A stretch of 64,000 nucleotides of DNA from Taibaiella lutea (GCF_008629695.1 NZ_VWSH01000004.1:372001-436000); one strand, 5' to 3'. Numbered from the stretch's first letter, positions 46,608 to 57,257 are shown. The notes: a model not told the origin generated them from the letters alone. Translations and numbers: made by a program.

Positions 46608-47579
46608 TTATGAAGCCAATATCCTGGCCATTTCCATCATCTTCAAATTCAGCGGCGCATGTTCTTTAATGGCTTTTTCGAATGGTGTGTGAATTATTTC
46701 CTGATTTTTCAATCCAATCATTACCTGCGTTTCTCCTGCCATTATTGCGTTTACGGCTTCATAACCCATACGGCTTGCCTGTACCCTATCGAAATAACTG
46801 GGAGAACCGCCACGTTGAATATGCCCGAGAATAGTAGCGCGTACATCGATTTCAGGAAAAGCTTCCAAAATTTTAGCTTTAACTGCAGCAGCTCCGCCCA
46901 ATTCATCTCCTTCTGCCACTACAATAATATTTACCAGCTTTTTCCTGCGCTTATCACTGCTTATCCTTTTCATGATGTTGATAAAATTCGTAATCTCTTC
47001 CGGAACCAGAATATCTTCCGCTCCGCACGCTATCCCGCTGTTCAAAGCAATATAACCCGCATCACGCCCCATTACTTCTACTACAAACATGCGATCATGA
47101 GCTTCTGCCGTATCTCTTATTTTATCGATGGCTTCTACCGCAGTGTTTACCGCGGTATCAAACCCAAGCGTATAGTCCGTACCTGCAATATCATTATCAA
47201 TTGTCCCCGGAATACCGATAGCAGGCAAAGAATATTCCTTAAAGAAAACATTTGCACCTTTAAAAGTACCGTCACCTCCAATCAAAATCAAACCTTCTAT
47301 ACCATTTTTCTGTAATTGCTGATAGGCTTTCTTTCTGCCTTCAGGCGTCATAAACTCCTTGCTCCTTGCGGTTTTAAGAATAGTGCCGCCTCTTTGCATG
47401 ATGTTGGAAACCGAAGTCGTTTCCATCCTGAAAATATCACCTTCTATCATTCCCTGGTAACCACGGCGAATGCCATAGACCTCTAAATTGTGATACAAGG
47501 CTGTACGAACCACCGCCCTGATAGCTGCATTCATACCCGGAGCATCACCACCGGAAGTTAATAGCGCAATCCTTTTCAT
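46608..47579 (-). CDS. pfkA: 6-phosphofructokinase
   Basis: ATP-dependent key enzyme of glycolysis. 323 aa. ATP site LLTSGGDAPGMNAAIRAVV, fructose-6-phosphate site GIPGTIDNDIAGTDYTLG with the catalytic Asp, DRMFVVEVMGRDAGYIAL, and LGHIQRGGSPS. GGDGTFKG (rather than GGDGS/T with Lys variation seen in PPi enzymes) supports ATP use. It is followed upstream on the same strand by dut at a 33-bp gap; linkage is probably loose. Confidence 0.96.
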   Translation of the reverse strand: MKRIALLTSGGDAPGMNAAIRAVVRTALYHNLEVYGIRRGYQGMIEGDIFRMETTSVSNIMQRGGTILKTARSKEFMTPEGRKKAYQQLQKNGIEGLILIGGDGTFKGANVFFKEYSLPAIGIPGTIDNDIAGTDYTLGFDTAVNTAVEAIDKIRDTAEAHDRMFVVEVMGRDAGYIALNSGIACGAEDILVPEEITNFINIMKRISSDKRRKKLVNIIVVAEGDELGGAAAVKAKILEAFPEIDVRATILGHIQRGGSPSYFDRVQASRMGYEAVNAIMAGETQVMIGLKNQEIIHTPFEKAIKEHAPLNLKMMEMARILAS

Positions 47580-47612
47580 CTGAAGATTTATGAAGTAATT
47601 TTCGGTTTAATA

Positions 47613-48050
47613 TTATACTGTTCCTGTATGACCAAAGCCACCGGCTCCTCTTACGGTTTCATTCAGTTCAGCCACTTCATTCCAGGCAATTGTTTCGTGC
47701 TTTGCAATAACCATTTGTGCCACTCTTTCTCCATCTTCAATAGTTTGTACTTCGCCGGAAAGATTAACAATCGGAATTTTAATTTCACCACGGTAATCGC
47801 TGTCGATGGTACCGGGTGAATTAATAACAGTGATGCCTTTCTTTACAGCCATGCCGCTACGTGGACGAATCTGAGCTTCGTAGGAATGCGGCAATTCAAT
47901 AAATAAACCTGTCGGAATCAATGTCCGTTCCAAAGGTTGCAATGTAATGGTTTCTGTTATAAACGCACATAAATCCATGCCGGCAGAACCGGATGTTTGA
48001 TACTTGGGCAATGGATGATGACTTTGATTAATGATATTTACATTAGACAT
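47613..48050 (-). CDS. dut: dUTP diphosphatase
   Basis: Trimeric dUTPase that removes dUTP and feeds dUMP to thymidylate. 145 aa with all five motifs: [46 protein letters not shown] and the C-terminal [10 protein letters not shown] flap that closes over the active site. Confidence 0.97.
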   Translation of the reverse strand: MSNVNIINQSHHPLPKYQTSGSAGMDLCAFITETITLQPLERTLIPTGLFIELPHSYEAQIRPRSGMAVKKGITVINSPGTIDSDYRGEIKIPIVNLSGEVQTIEDGERVAQMVIAKHETIAWNEVAELNETVRGAGGFGHTGTV

Positions 48051-48150
48051 TAGTTGCTATATATTAGACGTTTAGATATGAAATATTAGATACCGGATAT
48101 GAGATAATAAATTTAAAGTTTATTGTTTTTCAAAAAAATAAGCATTTTTA

Positions 48151-48912
48151 TCAAGCAATAATTTCTGCCCTTAAATCTTCATGAATAAGGCCGTTGGTAG
48201 CCAAAGTTTCCTTATCCCAGATGGAATTGGTTTTATTGTAAAAATCAGTGACTGTTCCTCCGGCTTCTTCAACAATTAAATAGCCTGCCGCAACATCCCA
48301 TGGGTTTAAATTGTATTCCCAGAAACCATCAAAACGACCACAGGCCACCCAGCATAAATCCAAAGCTGCTGACCCCAGTCTGCGAACAGGAATACCGCTT
48401 GTGACTAATCTTTCAAAAATGCTGAACGGATTTTTACCGATTGGGAAATGATATGGAAAACCTGTTACCAGAAAAGCTCTCTCCAACTCACGGTTTTTAG
48501 AAACACGAATAGGGTTGTCATTAAGAAATGCACCTTTACCTTTTTCTGCAAAAAACAATTCATTCATTAATGGATTATAGACAGCTCCCATAATCATGGT
48601 ATTACCGTCCATCAGGCCTATGCTGACGCAACAAAGCGGAACACCATGTGCAAAGTTTACGGTGCCGTCAATTGGATCGACAATCCATTTATACCTGGCT
48701 TGCATATCGTGCTCCCCATATTCTTCACCTACAATGCCATGATCGGGAAATTTTTCCTTAATAATCTTTGTAATCAATCGCTCGCAAGCCTGATCCACTT
48801 CTGTTACAAGATTATTAATGCCTTCTTTATGTGTAATTTTAAAAACACCGTTGAAGCTTTCCTTCATCAGGTTTCCGGCTTCATTTATTGCTTTTAAAAG
48901 TGTATCCTTCAT
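48151..48912 (-). CDS. Inositol monophosphatase family protein
   Basis: 253 aa. Metal sites GIVGEEYGEHD, WIVDPIDGTVNFAHG and NPWDVAAGYLIVEEAGG match the SuhB/IMPase family. Could act on inositol phosphates, CysQ-type PAP or other sugar phosphates; the NFAHG version favours inositol monophosphatase. It is on the same strand as dut and pfkA with gaps near 100 bp. Confidence 0.92.
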   Translation of the reverse strand: MKDTLLKAINEAGNLMKESFNGVFKITHKEGINNLVTEVDQACERLITKIIKEKFPDHGIVGEEYGEHDMQARYKWIVDPIDGTVNFAHGVPLCCVSIGLMDGNTMIMGAVYNPLMNELFFAEKGKGAFLNDNPIRVSKNRELERAFLVTGFPYHFPIGKNPFSIFERLVTSGIPVRRLGSAALDLCWVACGRFDGFWEYNLNPWDVAAGYLIVEEAGGTVTDFYNKTNSIWDKETLATNGLIHEDLRAEIIA

Positions 48913-49004
48913 GCCTGGTTTAGATTTACCTACGAAAGTAAAATTCCGGTTTTATTTGAACAAAAATTAAAGATGTGGCAATAATGAATTAATGAAAAAG
49001 GTAA

Positions 49005-50435
49005 TTATAATTTGATTTCCTTGCCCAAATAATAATCAATGACTTTCAACTTAAAAACCATGTCATATTTAGCTGAAAGCGCTTCAGACTTAGCTTTCAA
49101 AGAATTATTCTGTGTTGTCAATAATTCTACCGCATTCATAAGGCCTAATTCGTAACGCTGCTGTGCATAGTTATACGCTCTTTCCGATGCTTCATCTGCC
49201 TTCTTTGATGCGTAGTATTTTTGTACTGATACTTTAGCATCATAATATGCCTTATAAACATCCTGTTTCAATTTTAGTTTAGTGCTTTCCAACGCATAAT
49301 TTTTACTCGCAATGTCAATTTTAGAACGGCTTATAGCAGTTCGCGTATTCCATCCGTTAAATAAAGGAACAGATAAAGTGAGCGCATAAGTATGGCGAAA
49401 GTTATTGCTGAATTGACTTCCAAAAGGCGTAGTTCTGGTCAGGTAATCATAAGTTGGTGTAAGAACAGGCACAACCTGGTTATTTACACTAATGAAATCA
49501 CCGTTAGGTTGGCTGCCGGTAATATTGGCACTGGTCAGTTCCTTTAATGTAGAAGCATAATTCGTTCCGAATTGCCCGGTTGCAGATAACTGAGGATATA
49601 AGGCTCCTTTATTTACATCCAGACCTTTTTTTGCAGCGTCTAATTTTAACTGGCTGCTTTTCACGGAACCGAAATGATTTTGTGCGCTTAAATACACATC
49701 TTCAGGATTGACAGACGATATTTCATTCAATGGCAAATCTTCTACTTGAGGGGCTATTACGTCAAAAGGCGCTGCAATATCAAAATTCATTATGGCCTTC
49801 ATATCTAAAATAGCCTGTTGATAATTGGCTATGGCAGTATAATAAGCAGAGCTGTCTGTTGCAACCTGTGCCTCCATTTGTGCCAAATCCAAATCAGGCG
49901 ACCGACCGGATTCAACAAAAGATTTAGTCTGATCTTTTTGCTTATTACTGTAAAGCAATTGGCCTTCCTGAATAGTAATCTGCTCTTTAGTCATAAGGAT
50001 TCTCAGGAAAGCTGTCGCAACATTTAATGAAACATCATCTTTCAATTGGTCCAGATCAGCCGTAGCAGCTTTATTCAGCAAATTATTTTGTGCAATCGTA
50101 GAACGTTTTTGAAACCATCCGAAAAGCAATACATCTACATTTCCGTTTAATCCGAAAAAAGAATATCCCTGATTGATAAACAAGTTGGTGGTAGGATCAA
50201 CAGAACGTCCGTAGCTTCTGCCTACATCCGTATTAATGGATGCATTAGGCAATTGGGAAAGTTTACTTTGTTGCAATTGTAAAGCAGCCAATCTTTCATT
50301 CAATACATTTTGCTTGATGTCAATATTATTTTCCAAGGCATATTGAATAGTTTTTTGCAAAGTCCATGGCCCATCCTGCGCATTGGCAAGTGTTGCAGTA
50401 AAAAGTAAAATTAAAAGTGAAATTCTTTTAAACAT
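49005..50435 (-). CDS. TolC-family outer-membrane channel
   Basis: 476 aa from ATG 50435 (MFKRISLLILLFTATLANAQ), which gives a clear signal peptide; the ATG at 50480 would add a less plausible prefix. Two OEP repeats of long helices (TLQKTIQYALENNIDIKQNV; YALTLSVPLFNGWNTRTAIS; YAQQRYELGLMNAVELLTTQ). Unlike the lipoprotein at 4005 it has no lipobox. No RND, ABC or MFP partner is adjacent, so the exported compound is unknown. Confidence 0.93.
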   Translation of the reverse strand: MFKRISLLILLFTATLANAQDGPWTLQKTIQYALENNIDIKQNVLNERLAALQLQQSKLSQLPNASINTDVGRSYGRSVDPTTNLFINQGYSFFGLNGNVDVLLFGWFQKRSTIAQNNLLNKAATADLDQLKDDVSLNVATAFLRILMTKEQITIQEGQLLYSNKQKDQTKSFVESGRSPDLDLAQMEAQVATDSSAYYTAIANYQQAILDMKAIMNFDIAAPFDVIAPQVEDLPLNEISSVNPEDVYLSAQNHFGSVKSSQLKLDAAKKGLDVNKGALYPQLSATGQFGTNYASTLKELTSANITGSQPNGDFISVNNQVVPVLTPTYDYLTRTTPFGSQFSNNFRHTYALTLSVPLFNGWNTRTAISRSKIDIASKNYALESTKLKLKQDVYKAYYDAKVSVQKYYASKKADEASERAYNYAQQRYELGLMNAVELLTTQNNSLKAKSEALSAKYDMVFKLKVIDYYLGKEIKL

Positions 50436-50580
50436 ATCAATATGTAAATCCAAATTAAAAAGTAAAAACATCGGACTCAAATCTGAATTTGTCTGATGTC
50501 AATATCAAAATCACACTATCTTAATAATTTTCCGGGCTGGTGCAAATATACTTTGAATTGCAGGTAACGGAATGATTCAT

Positions 50581-52608
50581 CTACAAATTCCAATATTTTC
50601 TCAAAAGCCATTCTGTTGCAACAATCAGCAAAATTATTATAAATAACCATCTTTTGTCAATTAACGATACAAAAGTCTTTTCAGTATGGATAACAGGTTT
50701 TATCAATGCGTTTTGTTTCAGGCTGTCTGTTATCGAAAGCATGGTATTAAAAGTAAAAAAGCTCCCACCACTTTGCTTTGACAATTTATACATTAAATCA
50801 AAATCAGCATAAGTTCTCAATTGCTCCAACGGTACAGATTCTACAATAAAGGAACCTTCAGAAACATAACTTCTGCCGTTATAATTCACATTCCCGGTAT
50901 AGCTATAATTGCCGGGAGCCAACAAACCTACATTGAGCATATAACTGTTATCATCCTTCTCAAATTTATATTTCAATGCATGTTTCAAAGAATCGGTTAT
51001 AGTTATGGAAACTTCAGGTGTGTTTATCAATTCTCCATTATCATTGCGCAATTCGGCATACAGGCGGACGGATTCATTATCGCTTAAAATATACTTATCC
51101 ATAAAGACTTTAAAAGATCTGTTATCTTTCTTTACGGATAATAAACTTACTGTCTGGCGAATTAATTCATCGACAACTTCATGCTTGCCGGAATTTTTAT
51201 ATTCATACAAACGCCAGCGCCAGATGCCTTCACCGCAAAGCACGGCATGTGGCACAGCACCAGTCTGAAAAATCCATAGAGGATAATTAGTTACAACACT
51301 TCCTATTTTCTGCTGCATCAACACTTGCGTTCCTGCTCCGGTGGCATAATTACCATAAGGAGCCTGAAGTGGTGGCATCCTGGCAATCACATCTTTGATA
51401 CTTACAGGTAATGAGAAATAATTAAAGGTCGCATTTAGTTCCGGCAGAGCAGGATTTGGGTTACCACCTCCGTTAATTTTCATAACCGACTGCATTTGAT
51501 TAAAAGCAGTAAGGTTGGTTTGATTGCCTAAAATAAACCAGACGGGCATTTGTTCCAAAGCTTTTTGTAAAGCGGGACTGCCTGTAACCTGATGTAATAC
51601 CACCAGATTATAATTAGCAATATCAGCAGGCACATTTCCAGTAACATCTACTGAAACTTTATATTGTGGAACATTTATCAAGGCATCTTTTATAGCAGCG
51701 ACATCGGGATGCGGAGCGGCAGCCATGATCAAAACTTTTGTTTCTTCATCTATTACATTAACAAAAAAATCCATTCTGTTATTTGTGACATTCGGCTCAT
51801 CTGTTTGTACAGGTAGCAATACTGTATAACGTTGAAAGCCTTTCACATCGGCCTTTACCTCAAATCTTAATGTTGTGGTAAATCTGTCTTTGTTTATCTT
51901 GACCGGAGTTGTATTTATTGTGCTGCCGTTATGAACAAGGCTTAACGCGGTAGTCTTGTCTGCAAGTTTTTCGGCACGTACATCTACTATTATTTCAAAT
52001 TTGCTGTTAAGCGCAACTGATTTATTGGCATATATATGGCTGATGCTCAAATCAACAGGCAAAGTGCTATCGCCCAAAGCAAGGGAATAAATCGGAAAAC
52101 TATTACCTAACGGTGCAAATAAAGGGTTGAGTCCTTCATTAAACACACCATCGCTTGCAAGAATAACGGCACCTATATTTCTGTCCTGATATTGGGAAAC
52201 AACCTGTTGCAAAGCATTTGCAATATCTGTTCCTGATTTATTGAAATGATACAAACTATCCTTATTCAAATCACTGCCAAAAGCCATAGGAACTACAGTA
52301 TAATTATCCTTCCAACTATTCCACAGACTGTTTGTCTTTGTAAGATAAGCAACGGAATCTTTACCCAAAGCTCCTTTTATAGAACTTGAATTGTCTTGTA
52401 GCCAGATCAATAAAGGCTTTTCTTCTTCCGTTTTTGTTGTGGAAAATGCAGGTGCGAATAATAATGCGGCTGTAAGAAAAAAAGTAAGAAAACGCAGTAT
52501 TGCAGGCAACCATTTTATAGAGATATTCTTTTTACGGTCGCTACGAAAAACCAACCAGGCAGGTATTATTCCAATTAAAATACAAAGCAGCCAATATAAA
52601 AAGTCCAT
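50581..52608 (-). CDS. Membrane-anchored VWA-like domain protein (675 aa)
   Basis: Two N-terminal membrane helices (FLYWLLCILIGIIPAWLVF; LRFLTFFLTAALLFAPAFS), then a periplasmic VWA-like domain with MIDAS-type DxSxS (LIWLQDNSSSIKG) and ILASDGVFNEGLNP. Beta-rich modules follow (SLALGDSTLPVDLSISHIYA; SVRLYAELRNDNGELINTPE), and a last helix (RWLFIIILLIVATEWLLRK). Built like the BatA/BatB-related proteins but longer, and without the MoxR ATPase neighbour. I do not assign a specific function. Confidence 0.75.
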   Translation of the reverse strand: MDFLYWLLCILIGIIPAWLVFRSDRKKNISIKWLPAILRFLTFFLTAALLFAPAFSTTKTEEEKPLLIWLQDNSSSIKGALGKDSVAYLTKTNSLWNSWKDNYTVVPMAFGSDLNKDSLYHFNKSGTDIANALQQVVSQYQDRNIGAVILASDGVFNEGLNPLFAPLGNSFPIYSLALGDSTLPVDLSISHIYANKSVALNSKFEIIVDVRAEKLADKTTALSLVHNGSTINTTPVKINKDRFTTTLRFEVKADVKGFQRYTVLLPVQTDEPNVTNNRMDFFVNVIDEETKVLIMAAAPHPDVAAIKDALINVPQYKVSVDVTGNVPADIANYNLVVLHQVTGSPALQKALEQMPVWFILGNQTNLTAFNQMQSVMKINGGGNPNPALPELNATFNYFSLPVSIKDVIARMPPLQAPYGNYATGAGTQVLMQQKIGSVVTNYPLWIFQTGAVPHAVLCGEGIWRWRLYEYKNSGKHEVVDELIRQTVSLLSVKKDNRSFKVFMDKYILSDNESVRLYAELRNDNGELINTPEVSITITDSLKHALKYKFEKDDNSYMLNVGLLAPGNYSYTGNVNYNGRSYVSEGSFIVESVPLEQLRTYADFDLMYKLSKQSGGSFFTFNTMLSITDSLKQNALIKPVIHTEKTFVSLIDKRWLFIIILLIVATEWLLRKYWNL

Positions 52609-52817
52609 CTGGTACGTTCCTGTTTCAAAGTTTTAATGTGCAAGTTTAACGGAAAATGGGGGCATCTCAAATTATATGTTCCGGAATTTTAAAATAAAAA
52701 CTCATATTGGGAATTATCATTTCTTAATCATCTCTTATTTTAGAATCATTCACAAATCATTGACTTCCTGTTTTAGCTTATCCTCCTAAATTTAACTTTT
52801 CCCGATTTAACCAACAG

Positions 52818-52845
52818 AATATTCTATCATCTAAAATAGAATATT
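52818..52845 (+). promoter_or_regulatory. Inverted repeat AATATTCTAT / ATAGAATATT upstream of the DUF1800 gene
   Basis: Perfect 10-bp arms separated by 8 bases, 16 bp before ATG 52862; could be an operator or a leader hairpin. Confidence 0.45.
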
Positions 52846-52861
52846 AACCAATTATACCAAC

Positions 52862-54334
52862 ATGAGTCTTTCTAACAGGATAAAGAATCAACACTTGCTT
52901 TCACGTGCAGGTTTTGGAGTATCAATAGACGACATTCCGCACCTTGACAAAAACAATAATAAATTTCTCAAAGAAATCATCAAGGCATCACAGGATACAA
53001 TACAGCCATTGGAAGTCCAGGATCCTTTTGTGGAAAATACTTTGAAGTCTATGAATCCTGATGAACGTGGGGATATGTCAAAAGAAATGTTCTCAGAAAT
53101 GAACAAGCCTAAAGGAAAGGCAATAAGGATGCAAAGTGGTAAAGATATCCAACAATTAAGTATTGACTGGATGCATGAAATGGTTTATTCCAAGGCAATA
53201 TTAAGAGAAAAAATAGCCTTATTCTGGCATGGGCATTTTGCCTGCAATGTTAATAACAGCATGTATGAAGAAGAATTATTGTCGATAATCAGAAATAATG
53301 CTTTGGGTGATTTCAGAATTTTATTGAAGGAAGTAAGTAAAAGCTCTGCCATGATTCTTTTCCTTAATAATCAACAGAACAGCAAGAAACACCCAAATGA
53401 AAATTTCGGGAGAGAAGTAATGGAGCTTTTCACATTGGGCAGAGGTAATTATACCGAAAACGATGTAAAGGAAATTGCAAGAGCTTTTACAGGCTGGCAG
53501 GTGAAAACAGGAGCAGGGTTCTTTTTCAATGAAAAGATACACGATACCGGAAATAAAACTTTTCTGGGAGAAACAGGAAATTTCAATGGTGATGACGCTA
53601 TTGATATTATTTTAAAACAAAAACAAACGGCGGTATTCATCTCACAAAGACTTTATCGCTTTTTTGTAAATGAAAATATAGATGCTTCGGCTATTCAGTG
53701 GCTCTCTGATCGTTTTTACAAAAACGATTACAATATAAGCCTTTTAATGGAAGATATTTTTTCAAGCGATTGGTTTTATAATGAAAGCAATATAGGCATC
53801 CAGATCAAATCGCCGGTCGTCTACATAGGTGGAATCAGAAGATTTTTACCCATGACCTTGCAAAATGAGGAGGTACAAATAGTATTGGAACGACTGCTGG
53901 GACAATGGTTGTTTAATCCGCCCAATGTGGCGGGATGGGCGGGAGAAAAGGCCTGGATTGATAGTTCCAGTTTAATGCTTCGTTTAAAAATCCCTTCTTT
54001 GATTAAAAATGATGAAACATTGGACTTGAAGCCGAAAACAGATGATGATGTACAAATGGGTCAAAAAGAATATTTACAAATCGGGCCGAAGAAAAAAAAG
54101 TCAGGTGGTTATCAGATATTGGCAAGTGTTGACTGGAGCAAATTATTAAAAGCTATTGGCGAAAAAGATAAAACTGCTGTACTGCAAAAAATGAAAAGCC
54201 TTCTGATACAAACGCCTGATAATAAAATAGATGATGCTGTAATTATGGGTGATAAAACGGACGAGGATCTGATTCAATTTACAAGAAGAATTACGATTGA
54301 GCTTATGAGCACACCTGAATACCAATTATGTTAA
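52862..54334 (+). CDS. DUF1800 family protein
   Basis: 490 aa. The family features are visible: NQHLLSRAGFGVSIDDIPHL at the start, IALFWHGHFACNVNNSMYEE, NENFGREVMELFTLGRGNYT, EIARAFTGWQVKTGAGF and the PPNVAGWAGEKAWID block. DUF1800 and DUF1501 genes come as pairs in many bacteria, as here; their joint role is unknown, with periplasmic protein handling or catalysis suggested by others. No signal peptide of normal type is evident, so export may depend on the Tat-type partner. Confidence 0.92.
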   Translation: MSLSNRIKNQHLLSRAGFGVSIDDIPHLDKNNNKFLKEIIKASQDTIQPLEVQDPFVENTLKSMNPDERGDMSKEMFSEMNKPKGKAIRMQSGKDIQQLSIDWMHEMVYSKAILREKIALFWHGHFACNVNNSMYEEELLSIIRNNALGDFRILLKEVSKSSAMILFLNNQQNSKKHPNENFGREVMELFTLGRGNYTENDVKEIARAFTGWQVKTGAGFFFNEKIHDTGNKTFLGETGNFNGDDAIDIILKQKQTAVFISQRLYRFFVNENIDASAIQWLSDRFYKNDYNISLLMEDIFSSDWFYNESNIGIQIKSPVVYIGGIRRFLPMTLQNEEVQIVLERLLGQWLFNPPNVAGWAGEKAWIDSSSLMLRLKIPSLIKNDETLDLKPKTDDDVQMGQKEYLQIGPKKKKSGGYQILASVDWSKLLKAIGEKDKTAVLQKMKSLLIQTPDNKIDDAVIMGDKTDEDLIQFTRRITIELMSTPEYQLC

Positions 54335-54353
54335 TCTTTCATTACAAAGAACT

Positions 54354-55571
54354 ATGCACATTAAAAGAAGAAGTTTTATAAAATTAAGCTCATTGGCAAC
54401 AGCCTCTCTTTTTGTTCCTAAATTTTTAAATGCAATGGCACAAGATGAAAATGCGACTGTGCCAAAAGGGAATAAGGTTTTAGTTGTTTTGCAATTAAGC
54501 GGAGGAAATGATGGCCTCAATACCGTTATTCCTTTCTCCAACGACATATATTACAAATCCAGGCCTGTAATAGGATTACAAAAGGACAAAATGTTGACGC
54601 TTACAGATGAAGTCGGAATACACAGCGAGCTTTCATTTTTCAAATCTTTATATGATGAAGGAAATCTTGGAATTTTGAATAGTGTTGGTTATCCGGTTCC
54701 TGACAGAAGCCATTTCAGAAGTATGGATATTTGGCAAAGCGCAAGCGACAGCAATAAATATCTGCAAACAGGATGGATAGGACGTTATCTCGATGAACAA
54801 TGTATGGATTGCGAAATGCTCACAACTGCTTTGGAATTCGATGACACCTTAAGTATGGCAGGGAGAGGTGTATCTCAAAAAGCATTGGCAGCAAAAGATC
54901 CTGCGCGGTTACTCAACAATAGTAAAGATGCATTTTTAAAGTCTTTGACAAAAATGTATCAACATGACCTTCATAGTATAGAACATGAAAGCCCTGTTGA
55001 TTATTTATATAAGACAATGGCAGCGACACAAAGCAGTGCTTCTTATATTTTTGAAAAAAGCAATTCAAAGAAAACTACCGCAACTTATCCTAATACACAA
55101 TTAGGCAAAAGCATGAAGACTATTTCTTCCCTGATATTGTCAGATGCTAACACTCAGATTTATTACGTAAGCATCGGTAGCTTTGATACGCATGTAGATC
55201 AAATTGGCAGACAAGCAGGTTTATTCAAGCAAATTAATGATGCCATTGAAGCTTTCACCAATGACCTGAAAGCTAATAACAAGTTTGAAGATGTCTTGCT
55301 TTTTACTTTCAGTGAATTTGGAAGAAGAGTAAGTCAGAACGCAAGTAAAGGCACTGACCATGGCACAGCCAATAATATGTTTTTCGTGGGTGGTGGATTA
55401 AAGCAAAAAGGATTGCTCAATAACATGCCGGACCTTGAAGACCTGGATGCCGGTGATCTTAAATATAAAGTGGATTTCAAAAGCGTTTATGCAACCGTGC
55501 TTAAAAACTGGTTGGGCGCCGACGATGAAAAAATATTAGGCAAGAAAATGGAATATCTATCTTTTGTTTGA
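54354..55571 (+). CDS. DUF1501 family protein with Tat-type signal
   Basis: 405 aa; starts 19 bp after the DUF1800 gene. The N-terminus MHIKRRSFIKLSSLATASLF has a twin-arginine-like RRSFIK motif, suggesting Tat export, followed by LVVLQLSGGNDGLNTVIPF, the DUF1501 signature. YPVPDRSHFRSMDIWQSAS and ISSLILSDANTQIYYVSIGS, with GSFDTHVDQ and FSEFGRRVSQNASKGTDHGT, give the alkaline-phosphatase/sulfatase-like metal residues. Substrate unknown. Confidence 0.92.
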   Translation: MHIKRRSFIKLSSLATASLFVPKFLNAMAQDENATVPKGNKVLVVLQLSGGNDGLNTVIPFSNDIYYKSRPVIGLQKDKMLTLTDEVGIHSELSFFKSLYDEGNLGILNSVGYPVPDRSHFRSMDIWQSASDSNKYLQTGWIGRYLDEQCMDCEMLTTALEFDDTLSMAGRGVSQKALAAKDPARLLNNSKDAFLKSLTKMYQHDLHSIEHESPVDYLYKTMAATQSSASYIFEKSNSKKTTATYPNTQLGKSMKTISSLILSDANTQIYYVSIGSFDTHVDQIGRQAGLFKQINDAIEAFTNDLKANNKFEDVLLFTFSEFGRRVSQNASKGTDHGTANNMFFVGGGLKQKGLLNNMPDLEDLDAGDLKYKVDFKSVYATVLKNWLGADDEKILGKKMEYLSFV

Positions 55572-55766
55572 TTTATTTGATTTATCCAAAAAACCAATTA
55601 TTTAAAGTGAATTTTAATATTCCTACATAAAAGGTTTATCAAAACGAATAGAGAAAGACGACCCAATTACATTACAAGAAAAGTCCGGTTTCATATTTAA
55701 CCTACGGGACATTTTCCGTTTGGACATCTTACGCTATCTTTGTTTTCAGTTAATTTAACTAATTTA

Positions 55767-57257
55767 ATGAAGATAAAATCATTTCTGGCAAAGCCGTATG
55801 CAGCGATTGTTCACAAGCGTATTCAAAAATCAATGCAAACGGCAGTTGCAGATCAAAACTATATTTTACAGAACTTACTCAAAAACGGGAGCAAGACCAT
55901 TTTTGGAAATGACCATAATTTAAAGAATGTAAAAACCTACGCAGAATTTATTCAGGCTATTCCCATCCGTGATTACGAAGCTATCAGCCCTTATATTGAA
56001 CAAATAAAAGAAGGCAAACAAAACGTTTTATGGAAAGGCAAACCTCTTTATTTTGCCAAAACCAGCGGTACCACAAGCGGCGTAAAATACATTCCTATTT
56101 CAAGCGATTCCATTGGGAATCATATTGATACAGCAAAAAATGCTTTGCTTTGTTATATGGTGGAAAGTGGCAACACTGCATTTGCTGACGGAAAAATGAT
56201 TTTTCTTTCAGGTTCACCAACACTGGAAAGAATTGCAGGCATTCCGACGGGAAGATTAAGTGGTATCGTAAACCATCATGTACCCGGCTACCTTCGCAAA
56301 AACCAGATGCCTGATTTTGAAACCAATTGCATTGAAGACTGGGAAACAAAATTGGATAAGATAGTAACACAAACCCTGGGTAAAGATATGACACTCATCA
56401 GCGGTATTCCACCGTGGATGCAAATGTATTTTGACTGGCTTGCAGAACGTTCGGATGGAAAAAAAATCAAAGAGCTTTTCCCCAATCTGCAATTACTGGT
56501 ACATGGCGGTGTGAATTTCGAGCCTTACAAAACAAAACTATTCGATACAATAGGCGCTAAAATAGATACTGTTGAAACATTTCCTGCATCTGAAGGCTTT
56601 TTTGCTTTTCAGGATACTTTAGATAAAGAGGGACTATTGCTCAACACTAATTCAGGCATTTTTTTTGAATTTATTCCTGCTTTGGAAATATTCAATGAAA
56701 ATCCGACAAGGCTTTCATTAAGCGATGTTAAGCTTGGTGAAAATTATGCCTTAATCGTTAATAGTAATGCCGGTTTATGGGGTTATAACATCGGTGATAC
56801 GATAAAATTCGTAAGCCTCGATCCTTATCGTATTGTTGTTACAGGCAGAACAAAGCATTTTATTTCTGCGTTCGGAGAACATGTAATTGCTGAAGAAGTA
56901 GAACAATCTATGAAGGCAATAGCAGAAAAATACAACGCAAATATTGTGGAGTTTACTGTTGCTCCAATGATACAAACACAAGATGAGTTACCTTATCATG
57001 AATGGTTTGTGGAATTTGAGCAGACACCTGATAATCTTTCCCGCTTTGCAGCAGACCTTGATGAAATGGTAAGAACCAAAAATATCTATTATGATGACCT
57101 GATAAGAGGAAATATTTTACAACCATTAAAAATAAGGCCATTACAAAAGAATGCGTTTATAGATTACATGAAGTCCGTTGGAAAATTAGGAGGCCAGAAT
57201 AAAACGCCGAGACTTAGTAATGATCGCAACATAGCGGAAGCGCTTCTGAATAAATAA
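55767..57257 (+). CDS. GH3-like acyl-adenylate synthetase
   Basis: 496 aa from ATG 55767 (MKIKSFLAKPYAAIVHKR). GH3 (plant auxin-responsive) family within the ANL adenylating superfamily: LYFAKTSGTTSGVKYIPIS is the ATP P-loop-like motif, followed by VETFPASEGFFAFQD, GLWGYNIGDTIKFV and the hinge RIVVTGRTKHFISAFGEHV. These enzymes activate carboxylic acids as adenylates and transfer them to amino acids or other acceptors; bacterial members lack a known substrate. It is followed 26 bp later by a DUF1569 gene. Confidence 0.92.
   Translation: MKIKSFLAKPYAAIVHKRIQKSMQTAVADQNYILQNLLKNGSKTIFGNDHNLKNVKTYAEFIQAIPIRDYEAISPYIEQIKEGKQNVLWKGKPLYFAKTSGTTSGVKYIPISSDSIGNHIDTAKNALLCYMVESGNTAFADGKMIFLSGSPTLERIAGIPTGRLSGIVNHHVPGYLRKNQMPDFETNCIEDWETKLDKIVTQTLGKDMTLISGIPPWMQMYFDWLAERSDGKKIKELFPNLQLLVHGGVNFEPYKTKLFDTIGAKIDTVETFPASEGFFAFQDTLDKEGLLLNTNSGIFFEFIPALEIFNENPTRLSLSDVKLGENYALIVNSNAGLWGYNIGDTIKFVSLDPYRIVVTGRTKHFISAFGEHVIAEEVEQSMKAIAEKYNANIVEFTVAPMIQTQDELPYHEWFVEFEQTPDNLSRFAADLDEMVRTKNIYYDDLIRGNILQPLKIRPLQKNAFIDYMKSVGKLGGQNKTPRLSNDRNIAEALLNK

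Noticed and set aside
48055-48115. Regulatory element formed by TTAGAT/ATTAGA repeats (also at 62125-62150)
   Set aside because: Simple AT-rich repeats between genes; no palindrome or promoter match strong enough to call.
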